Source: Oscillospiraceae bacterium (GTDB lineage: Bacteria; Bacillota; Clostridia; Oscillospirales; UBA929). Taken from it: a stretch of 5,126 nt of DNA. Under the pieces are notes generated by a model that saw only the letters and a program-made list of their open reading frames with translations, was not told the origin of the DNA and did not search any database. Location: NCBI GenBank assembly GCA_009777435.1, contig WRLW01000122.1, positions 1 to 5,126 on the forward strand, in the 5' to 3' direction. Both the position numbers and the translations under genes were made by a program. Numbering within the stretch: the stretch's first letter is position 1; the number at the start of each line of letters is the position of its first letter. Shown here piece by piece: positions 1 through 5,126 of this stretch.

Positions 1-1
1 T

Positions 2-1528
2 GCTAAAACGCTCGATAACGTATTGGTTTTGGACGCGGGCGACAGCCTTCACGGGCAGACGGCGGCGAACCTCTCAAAGGGCGTGACTATGGTCGAACTC
101 ATGAACGCGGCTGGCTACAGCGCGATGGTACCGGGGAATCATGATTTCAACTATGGCGCGGACAGGCTGCTGGAGCTGTCCGAGCTGATGGACTTCCCCC
201 TGCTGGCGGCAAACGTCAAAAAGGCCGACGGCACGAACCTGTTCAAACCGTATGAAATCTTTGAGATAGCGGGCGTTAAGGTCGGCGTGTTCGGGCTTGC
301 CACACCTGAGACGGTTACTAAATCCGACCCGCGCAATGTGGCGGGCTTGACCTTTGCGGATCCTGTTGAAACGGCTGGGCTTATCATAGGAGAACTGGGA
401 GACTGCGACGTGGTGATCGCGCTGGCGCATTTGGGGATAGACGACGCGTCCGCCGCCGCCCACCGCAGCGACGCGCTGGCGGCCGTCCCCGGCATTGACT
501 TGATCATCGACGGGCACAGCCACTCTAAACTGGATGAAGGGCTTGAAGCCGATACGCTGATCGTCCAAGCCGGGCAGCATGGCCAGCACATCGGCATTGT
601 TGAGCTTACGGTCGAAAACGGCGTAATAACCTCGAAATCCGCGCGGCTCATCGCCGTAGGGGACGACTTGGACGCCGACGAGTCAATCATAGCCATAATC
701 GAGGAAGAGGAAGCGAAAATTGAACCGATTACGGGCGTCGTCGTAGGACACACTCCCGTAATGCTGCAAGGCGAAAGGGAATACGTCAGGACATCGGAGA
801 CCAACCTCGCCAACCTGATAACGGATTCCATGCTGCACGCCACGGGCGCGGATATCGCTTTTATCAACGGCGGCGGCATCCGGGCGAGCATTGACGCCGG
901 GGAGATAACCATGGGCGATGTTCTGAACGCGATGCCCTATTCCAATATTTTAGTGACGGTAGAGCTGACGGGCGCGGACATGCTGGCGGCATTGGAGCAC
1001 GGCGTGAGCGCCTACCCTGACCAAGCCGGACAGTTCATTCAGGTGTCGGGGATACGCTTCGCGATTGACCCGAGCGAGCAGGCGGGGAGCAGGGTAAAAA
1101 CCGTCACAATGCAGGATGGCGGCGCGTTTGACCAAAACAGAACCTACACGGTGGCGACCATTGACTTTATCGCGGCGGGAGGCGACGGCTACGAGACCAT
1201 AGCCAACGGAACAGATATCAAATACTATGGCAGCGACGCGGAAGCCGTCGTGGCATATCTGGCGGCCAATCCCGCAATAACCGCCGCTCCCGCGGGAAGG
1301 CTGACCGTTCTGGAAGAACCGGAGCGGCAGGCCGAACAGCAGACCGAGGAGCCTGTGTCACCCCACGCGCCGGCATACTACATAGTCGTTCTCGGCGACT
1401 GGCTCAGTAAAATTGCCCCGCGATACGGTATGACCTGGCAGGAGTTGTGGAGGCTTAACCCGGAGATTAGAAACCCTAACCTGATATATCCGGGTCAGGT
1501 TATCTATGTAGGCGGCCGTCAGGATTAA
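2..1528 (+). CDS. 5'-nucleotidase/UshA-type metallophosphoesterase with C-terminal LysM domain (5' truncated)
   Basis: Likely a secreted, wall-associated enzyme that hydrolyses nucleotides (or related phosphoesters) to nucleosides and phosphate with a two-metal centre. The frame is open to the left edge, so the first metal motif (the family's DxHG) and any signal peptide are outside; 508 residues remain. Counting from position 2, visible metallophosphoesterase motifs are DAGDSLHG (11-18), GNHD (45-48), the histidine of AHLGID (143) and DGHSHS (170-175). The 5'-nucleotidase C-terminal domain follows, with NGGGIR (289-294), the conserved PYSN segment and a late DFIAAGGDGY segment that matches the family's substrate-binding region. 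A Glu/Gln/Pro-rich linker leads to a LysM repeat at about 459-503 (YYIVVLGDWLSKIA, then NPNLIYPGQVIYVG), which should bind peptidoglycan. A TTG at 23 is inside the conserved domain and is not a credible start. The exact substrate cannot be told from sequence. No terminator is seen after the stop. Confidence 0.93.
   Translation, partial: AKTLDNVLVLDAGDSLHGQTAANLSKGVTMVELMNAAGYSAMVPGNHDFNYGADRLLELSELMDFPLLAANVKKADGTNLFKPYEIFEIAGVKVGVFGLATPETVTKSDPRNVAGLTFADPVETAGLIIGELGDCDVVIALAHLGIDDASAAAHRSDALAAVPGIDLIIDGHSHSKLDEGLEADTLIVQAGQHGQHIGIVELTVENGVITSKSARLIAVGDDLDADESIIAIIEEEEAKIEPITGVVVGHTPVMLQGEREYVRTSETNLANLITDSMLHATGADIAFINGGGIRASIDAGEITMGDVLNAMPYSNILVTVELTGADMLAALEHGVSAYPDQAGQFIQVSGIRFAIDPSEQAGSRVKTVTMQDGGAFDQNRTYTVATIDFIAAGGDGYETIANGTDIKYYGSDAEAVVAYLAANPAITAAPAGRLTVLEEPERQAEQQTEEPVSPHAPAYYIVVLGDWLSKIAPRYGMTWQELWRLNPEIRNPNLIYPGQVIYVGGRQD
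1376..1519 (+). other. LysM domain at the C-terminus of the nucleotidase
   Basis: The last 45 or so residues of the nucleotidase form one LysM repeat. It begins with a YxVxxGDxLxxIA-type block (YYIVVLGDWLSKIA), has a middle WQELWRLNP block and ends with LIYPGQVIYV. LysM modules bind the N-acetylglucosamine backbone of peptidoglycan. Here the module probably holds the released enzyme on the cell wall, in place of a sortase or transmembrane anchor, neither of which is seen after it. The charged, Gln- and Pro-containing linker just before it (about 1313-1375) looks like a flexible spacer. Confidence 0.88.
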
Positions 1529-1556
1529 ACGCTTGGGTCAATACGCCAGTAAATAC

Positions 1557-1585
1557 TTGACAAACTGCGCCTTTTGAAATAATAT
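1557..1585 (+). promoter_or_regulatory. Sigma-A-type promoter for the symporter gene
   Basis: The -35 box TTGACA (1557-1562) matches consensus exactly. It is followed by a 17-base spacer and TAATAT (1580-1585), which keeps the key first T, second A and last T of the -10 box. An alternative -10, AATAAT (1578-1583), would give a 15-base spacer. Transcription should start near 1592, leaving a leader of about 58 bases before the ATG at 1650. The promoter overlaps the upstream in-frame ATG at 1584, which argues that this ATG is not the translation start. Confidence 0.72.
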
Positions 1586-1622
1586 GGGCGCGTCGCCCCG
1601 TACCGCACGCGTCTCGCGGGGC
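1586..1622 (+). promoter_or_regulatory. GC-rich leader with mutually exclusive hairpins
   Basis: The 5' part of the predicted symporter leader can fold in two competing ways. GGGCG (1586-1590) can pair with CGCCC (1594-1598) across a 3-base loop. Alternatively GCCCCG (1595-1600) can pair with CGGGGC (1617-1622) across a 16-base loop. The two share bases 1595-1598, so they exclude each other. If transcription starts near 1592, the first arm would be partly or wholly missing from this promoter's transcript and would exist only in read-through RNA from the nucleotidase gene. No known riboswitch class is recognised, and short GC-rich palindromes can arise by chance. Confidence 0.3.
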
Positions 1623-1637
1623 AGGTTTTATGGAAAG

Positions 1638-1643
1638 AAGGGG
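1638..1643 (+). promoter_or_regulatory. Shine-Dalgarno site that sets the symporter start
   Basis: AAGGGG lies six bases before the ATG at 1650, within a longer purine run (1633-1647). No comparable site precedes the in-frame ATG at 1584, so this site decides the start. Confidence 0.78.
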
Positions 1644-1649
1644 AAGGTA

Positions 1650-3215
1650 ATGTTTATCAAAGTTTTACTGCTCGCGATCTTTTTTGGCGTAACCGTCGCG
1701 ATTGGGCTGTATTGCCGGAAACACGCCTCCGACGTTAACAGCTTTGTACTCGGCGGGCGTTCCATCGGGCCGTGGCTTACGGCGTTCGCTTATGGCACGT
1801 CATACTTCTCGGCTGTGGTGTTCGTGGGATACGCCGGCCAGTTCGGCTGGAGGTATGGAATTTCCGCGACGTGGATAGGCTTGGGCAACGCGTTTATAGG
1901 CTCGCTGCTCGCGTGGGTCGTCTTAGGGCGCCGCACGCGCGTCATGACGCGGCACCTGAACAGCGCCACCATGCCGGAATTCTTTGGGGCGCGCTATGGC
2001 TCGCAAGGCTTGAAGGTCGTATCCTCCGCCATAATCTTTATTTTCCTCATACCATATACCGCCTCTCTCTACAACGGGCTTTCGCGGCTTTTCGCTATGG
2101 CGTTCGACGTGGATTTCTGGGTATGTATAGTGATAATGGCGCTGCTCACAGGTGTTTATGTTATTGTGGGCGGCTATGTGGCCACTGCCGTCAACGACTT
2201 CGTGCAGGGCGTTATCATGCTGGCCGGCATCATCGCGGTTATCTTTGCCGTGCTTAACGCGAACGGCGGCCTGATGGGCTCGCTTGAAAAGCTCGCCTTC
2301 GTGGAGGACGCGGCGGTGTCCTCCACACCGGGCATTTTCGCGTCGTTTTTCGGCCCAGACCCGCTGAACATGCTTGGCGTGGTAATACTTACCTCGCTCG
2401 GCACATGGGGACTGCCGCAGATGCTTCAGAAGTTCTACGCCATAAAATCAGAAAAAGCCGTACACAAGGGGACTGTGATATCAACCGTGTTCGCGCTGGT
2501 CATAGCGGGCGGCTGTTATTTCCTCGGCGGCTTCGGACGCCTGTTCGCGGATAAGATCGAGGTAAGGGCCGACGGCAGCGTTATATTTGACTCAATAATC
2601 CCCACAATGATGTCCGGCTTCTCGGATTTGCTTATAGGCGTCGTCGTCATGCTGGTGCTGGCGGCTTCCATGTCAACGCTTTCGGCCCTTGTCATGGCTT
2701 CGGCGTCAACCCTGACGCTGGACTTCCTAAAGGGCAATGTCATCAAGAAAATGGACGATAAAAAACAACTGTTTATCATCCGTTCGCTTATTGTCGTGTT
2801 CGTGGTTATCTCGGCCGCCATAGCTGTGCTGCAGTATAACAAAAACGTTGTGTTTATCGCGCAGCTTATGGGCGTCTCGTGGGGCGCGCTGGCCGGCTCG
2901 TTCCTCGCGCCGTTCCTGTTCGGCCTGTATTGGAAGCGCACGAGTAAATTCGCGGTCTGGTGCGGTATGGGCTTCGGCACCCTGTTTATGACGGCGAATT
3001 TCCTGACCAACGTCAATATTTTACCCGCGGCCCTCTTTCCGGTCATCCTGCGCTCACCGGTCAACGCCGGCGCGTTCGCCATGCTGGCCGGGATGCTTAT
3101 AGTGCCGGTCGTCAGCCTGCTATCACAGGCGCCCGACAAGAAGCTGATTGACGATTGCTTCTCCTGCTATGACGAAAAAGTAACCGTCGCGCTCAAGGAG
3201 TCGTTAGGCGATTGA
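1650..3215 (+). CDS. Sodium:solute symporter (SSF/SLC5 family)
   Basis: A complete 521-residue inner-membrane transporter, normal length for the sodium:solute symporter family, which couples sodium entry to uptake of sugars, amino acids, vitamins or organic acids. About 13 membrane segments can be picked out from hydrophobicity, as expected for the LeuT-fold SSF core. Recognisable blocks are LGGRSIGPWLTAFAYGTSYF near residues 34-53, GGYVATAVNDFVQ (174-186), the loop with WGLPQMLQKFYAIKS, and AASMSTLSALVMASAS around 339-354. The Ser-Thr pair at 342-343 matches the pair that binds the second sodium ion in PutP. The substrate cannot be assigned: proline, pantothenate or another solute are all possible. 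The start at 1650 is preferred over the in-frame ATG at 1584. The latter falls in the -10 box, adds 22 basic, non-hydrophobic residues and lacks a ribosome-binding site, whereas 1650 has AAGGGG six bases upstream and begins directly with a membrane segment. The gene has its own promoter, and a terminator follows 16 bases after the stop. Confidence 0.93.
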   Translation: MFIKVLLLAIFFGVTVAIGLYCRKHASDVNSFVLGGRSIGPWLTAFAYGTSYFSAVVFVGYAGQFGWRYGISATWIGLGNAFIGSLLAWVVLGRRTRVMTRHLNSATMPEFFGARYGSQGLKVVSSAIIFIFLIPYTASLYNGLSRLFAMAFDVDFWVCIVIMALLTGVYVIVGGYVATAVNDFVQGVIMLAGIIAVIFAVLNANGGLMGSLEKLAFVEDAAVSSTPGIFASFFGPDPLNMLGVVILTSLGTWGLPQMLQKFYAIKSEKAVHKGTVISTVFALVIAGGCYFLGGFGRLFADKIEVRADGSVIFDSIIPTMMSGFSDLLIGVVVMLVLAASMSTLSALVMASASTLTLDFLKGNVIKKMDDKKQLFIIRSLIVVFVVISAAIAVLQYNKNVVFIAQLMGVSWGALAGSFLAPFLFGLYWKRTSKFAVWCGMGFGTLFMTANFLTNVNILPAALFPVILRSPVNAGAFAMLAGMLIVPVVSLLSQAPDKKLIDDCFSCYDEKVTVALKESLGD

Positions 3216-3227
3216 GCCTTTCGAGGC
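3216..3227 (+). other. Small UUCG-loop hairpin before the terminator
   Basis: Directly after the symporter stop, GCCT (3216-3219) can pair with AGGC (3224-3227) around a TTCG loop. It sits five bases from the terminator stem, and its right arm could also compete for GCCTC in the terminator. Four base pairs is marginal, so it may have no role. Confidence 0.3.
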
Positions 3228-3231
3228 ACAG

Positions 3232-3261
3232 GAGGCCCTTTGCAAAAAGGGCCTCTTTCTT
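3232..3261 (+). terminator. Rho-independent terminator after the symporter
   Basis: GAGGCCCTTT (3232-3241) and AAAGGGCCTC (3246-3255) form a perfect 10-base-pair stem closed by a GCAA loop, which is a GNRA tetraloop. TTTCTT follows (3256-3261). The placement just after the symporter stop and before a new promoter fits transcription termination of gene 2. On the minus strand the A-run before the stem would also give a T-tract, so it could act in both directions, although no minus-strand gene is seen here. Confidence 0.92.
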
Positions 3262-3265
3262 CGTG

Positions 3266-3294
3266 TTGTAATTCTTGTGAAATACTGGTATAAT
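3266..3294 (+). promoter_or_regulatory. Extended -10 promoter for the P-type ATPase
   Basis: TTGTAA (3266-3271, four of six consensus bases) is followed by a 17-base spacer and a perfect TATAAT (3289-3294). TG at 3286-3287 gives an extended -10 element (TGGTATAAT). Transcription should start near 3301, so the leader is only about 25 bases, too short for a riboswitch. It begins five bases after the preceding terminator. Confidence 0.85.
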
Positions 3295-3311
3295 GTATCA
3301 ATATCAAGAAA

Positions 3312-3318
3312 AAGGGGG
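3312..3318 (+). promoter_or_regulatory. Shine-Dalgarno site of the P-type ATPase
   Basis: AAGGGGG, in a longer A/G run from about 3306, points to a start codon around 3325-3328. In the ATPase frame those codons are GTC (six bases downstream) and ATA (nine bases downstream). Neither is a standard start, which makes this site important for judging the gene's 5' end. Confidence 0.65.
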
Positions 3319-3327
3319 ACGACCGTC

Positions 3328-5126
3328 ATATCTGGATCCGCGTACAATGGCGGCATAAAGCGGCTCAACCCCGACCCTGAACACGGGCTGACGGCCGAGC
3401 AGGCGCGCGAGCGCCGCGAGGCGGGCGCCGTGAACACCCAGCCGCTGAATATGACGCCTACCGTCGGCCGCATCATAGCGAAGAACTCTCTGACGCTGTT
3501 TAATATAGTAAACCTGCTGCTGGCTATAGCCGTTATACTGGTAGGACGCCCTGAGCAGACCCTGTTCATAGGCGTCGTGCTATGCAATACCGTTATGGGG
3601 ATTTTTCAGGAGCTGCGCGCCAAAAAGACACTGGATAAGCTGGCTATATTATCCCAAAGCGCCGTTACCGCCGTCCGCGACGGCGGCATGAAAACCATAC
3701 GGCCTGAAGATATAGTCCTCGACGATATAGTATACCTCAAATCGGGCAACCAGATATGCGCGGACGCCGAGGTGGTGCGTTCTATAGGGCTGACTGTGGA
3801 CGAATCACTGCTGACGGGCGAATCCGACCGCATATCCAAGGACGCGGGCGACGAGGTTATGTCGGGCACCTATGTGGTCGGCGGGCAGGCATATGTGCGC
3901 GTGTCCGCCGTGGGTCAGGCGAATTATGCCACACGCCTGACCTCCGAAGCCAAAAAGAGCAGAGGAAAACATTCAAAGCTACTGCGGTTTTTGAGGGTCA
4001 TGATCAGAATCCTGACCATTGTGATCGTGCCGCTTGGTATTATGCTGTTTTATACGACTTATAAAAGCGGCGTATCGCTTGAGGAGTCGGTGGTCAGCAC
4101 AGCCGCGGCTATGGTAAGCATGATACCCGAGGGACTTGTGCTGCTGTCGGGCGTGACGCTTATGCTCGGAGCCGTCAGGCTGTCAGGCCGCAAGGCGCTT
4201 GTTCAGTCGCTGCCGGGCATAGAAACGCTGGCGCGTGTTGACGTATTATGCTTAGACAAGACCGGAACCATCACCGACGGCGCCATGAGCTTTGAGCGGC
4301 TTGAATTGCAGGGCGGCGCGGCAAAGCGCGACGTGGAAAGGGCGCTTTCCGAGCTTATGGGAAACCTGCGCGACGACAACGCCACCGCGAAAGCCCTGCG
4401 TGCCAAGTTTGGCGAGACGCGCCTGTGGCGCGTGACGTCGGTCGTGCCGTTCACATCCGAGCGTAAGTGGAGCGCGGTGAGCTTTGAGGATACGGGCAGC
4501 TACTTTTTGGGCGCGCCGCAGTCCCTTTTGTCCGCCTCCGACGCGCAAAGCCTCTCGCTGGCCGGCATATACGCGGAGCAGGGGTACCGCGTGCTGTGCC
4601 TCGCGCACTCCGACTCCGCGCTGAAAGGCGGCGCGCTGCCCAAACGCGTGAGGTGCGACGCGTTGATACTGATATCCGACGGTATACGGGATACGGCCCG
4701 CGATACGTTCGCCTATTTTGAGCGCGAAGGCGTTACCTTAAAGGTAATTTCGGGCGACGACATGCGGTCGGTAAGCGCGGTGGCGGCAAAAGCGGGGATA
4801 GCAAACGCGTATGAGGCTGTCGATATGAGCCAGTATACCGATAAGACTGATTACTCCGCGCTTGCGGAGCGCTATACGGTGTTCGGCCGCACCACGCCGC
4901 AGCAGAAGCGTATGCTGATCCGCGCCATGCAAAAAAACGGGCATACGGCGTGTATGACCGGCGACGGCGTAAACGATATATTGGCCATGAGGGAGGCGCA
5001 TTGCAGCGTCGCCATGATAGGCGGGAGCGACGCCGCGCGCGGGTCATGTGATTTTGTGCTGATGACGTCTGATTTCAGCGCGATGATAGGGGTTCTGAAA
5101 GAGGGGAGACGCGTCATAAATAATAT
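3328..5126 (+). CDS. CtpE-like P-type cation-transporting ATPase (3' truncated; start codon uncertain)
   Basis: An integral membrane pump that uses ATP, through a phospho-aspartate, to move a cation. It runs without a stop to the right edge: 599 codons if counted from ATA 3328, so the last membrane segments are outside. On that count: an N-terminal GLTAEQARERREAGAVN block, two membrane segments around residues 51-95, actuator loop TGES (163-166), membrane segments around PEGL (267-270), and phosphorylation motif DKTGT with Asp310. The nucleotide-binding part has FTSERKWSAV (375 on) and LGAPQ (394-398). ISGDD (474-478), GDGVND (545-550) and the closing GRRVINN hinge follow. The order and spacing are typical of the CtpE-like group; mycobacterial CtpE is linked to calcium uptake, but the ion here is inferred. 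Odd points: Leu instead of the Lys common in KGAP motifs, and His in AMREAHC where the family usually has Asp. No ATG, GTG or TTG occurs in frame until GTG 3430 and ATG 3451, both after conserved N-terminal sequence. Confidence 0.92.
   Translation, partial: MSGSAYNGGIKRLNPDPEHGLTAEQARERREAGAVNTQPLNMTPTVGRIIAKNSLTLFNIVNLLLAIAVILVGRPEQTLFIGVVLCNTVMGIFQELRAKKTLDKLAILSQSAVTAVRDGGMKTIRPEDIVLDDIVYLKSGNQICADAEVVRSIGLTVDESLLTGESDRISKDAGDEVMSGTYVVGGQAYVRVSAVGQANYATRLTSEAKKSRGKHSKLLRFLRVMIRILTIVIVPLGIMLFYTTYKSGVSLEESVVSTAAAMVSMIPEGLVLLSGVTLMLGAVRLSGRKALVQSLPGIETLARVDVLCLDKTGTITDGAMSFERLELQGGAAKRDVERALSELMGNLRDDNATAKALRAKFGETRLWRVTSVVPFTSERKWSAVSFEDTGSYFLGAPQSLLSASDAQSLSLAGIYAEQGYRVLCLAHSDSALKGGALPKRVRCDALILISDGIRDTARDTFAYFEREGVTLKVISGDDMRSVSAVAAKAGIANAYEAVDMSQYTDKTDYSALAERYTVFGRTTPQQKRMLIRAMQKNGHTACMTGDGVNDILAMREAHCSVAMIGGSDAARGSCDFVLMTSDFSAMIGVLKEGRRVINN

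Noticed and set aside
74..912. Long minus-strand open frames opposite the nucleotidase gene
   Set aside because: They are antisense to a well-supported conserved coding frame, show no recognisable domain and are a usual by-product of GC-rich codon use.
1584..1649. Extending the symporter to the in-frame ATG at 1584
   Set aside because: That ATG is part of the -10 box, lacks a ribosome-binding site and adds a basic stretch before the first membrane helix that does not resemble the family.
2516..3139. A minus-strand open frame of 207 codons opposite the symporter
   Set aside because: It lies wholly within conserved symporter sequence, has no domain-like pattern and no promoter or ribosome-binding site was noticed for it.
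3295..3327. A metal-sensing riboswitch (such as the yybP-ykoY type) before the cation ATPase
   Set aside because: The leader from the predicted start near 3301 is only about 25 bases, with no room for an aptamer.
3334..3339. GGATCC near the missing ATPase start, as a possible cloning junction
   Set aside because: The reading frame continues smoothly through it, and the same hexamer also occurs inside the nucleotidase gene near 359, so chance is enough to explain it.
3293..3358. A 21-codon open frame starting with ATG at 3293, with a second ATG at 3347, ending at TAA 3356-3358 just before the ATPase
   Set aside because: Its first ATG overlaps the -10 box and lies before the expected transcription start, and nothing in its sequence looks conserved. 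The inner ATG at 3347 gives only three codons and has no ribosome-binding site.
3756..4064. A plus-strand frame of about 100 codons starting at 3756
   Set aside because: It is an off-frame reading of the P-type ATPase, rich in Arg and Gly as expected from a shifted GC-rich gene.
4203..5117. Several overlapping minus-strand frames opposite the ATPase
   Set aside because: The plus strand carries DKTGT, ISGDD and GDGVND in one unbroken frame here, so these are antisense shadows.

Overview
The window reads as a piece of a chromosome from a moderately GC-rich Gram-positive bacterium, most likely an uncultured member of the Clostridia (Bacillota). This is inferred from three things: strong purine-rich Shine-Dalgarno sites, clear sigma-A-type promoters in AT-rich gaps between GC-rich genes, and a secreted enzyme with a LysM cell-wall-binding tail. 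No rRNA, tRNA, transposase, phage gene or CRISPR array is visible. All three genes lie on the plus strand and are densely packed.

Layout. (1) Positions 2-1528 hold the 3' part of a 5'-nucleotidase/UshA-type metallophosphoesterase that ends in a LysM domain; its start and any signal peptide lie to the left of the window. (2) A gap of about 120 bases carries a well-formed promoter (TTGACA, 17-base spacer, TAATAT) and a GC-rich leader that can fold in alternative ways. It is followed by a complete sodium:solute symporter gene, best started at 1650 and ending at 3215. (3) A strong intrinsic terminator (3232-3261) is followed within five bases by an extended -10 promoter (3266-3294). That promoter drives a P-type cation-transporting ATPase that runs off the right edge. 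The ATPase frame is open to the end of the window and has DKTGT, TGES, PEGL and GDGVND motifs. It most resembles the CtpE-like group of bacterial cation ATPases.

How the genes work together. The nucleotidase would act outside the membrane on nucleotides, releasing nucleosides and phosphate. The symporter would import an unidentified small solute with sodium. The ATPase would move a cation, perhaps calcium, across the membrane. A shared theme of nutrient and ion exchange at the cell surface is plausible. However, the second and third genes each have their own promoter, and a terminator separates them, so a single operon is not supported. Read-through from gene 1 into gene 2 is possible because no terminator is seen between them.

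Nothing here is clearly a new biological system. The most notable point is that the ATPase gene has a good promoter and ribosome-binding site but no ATG, GTG or TTG where those signals say translation should begin. Lesser points are the LysM fusion on the nucleotidase, the foldable symporter leader, and a few unusual residues in ATPase motifs.
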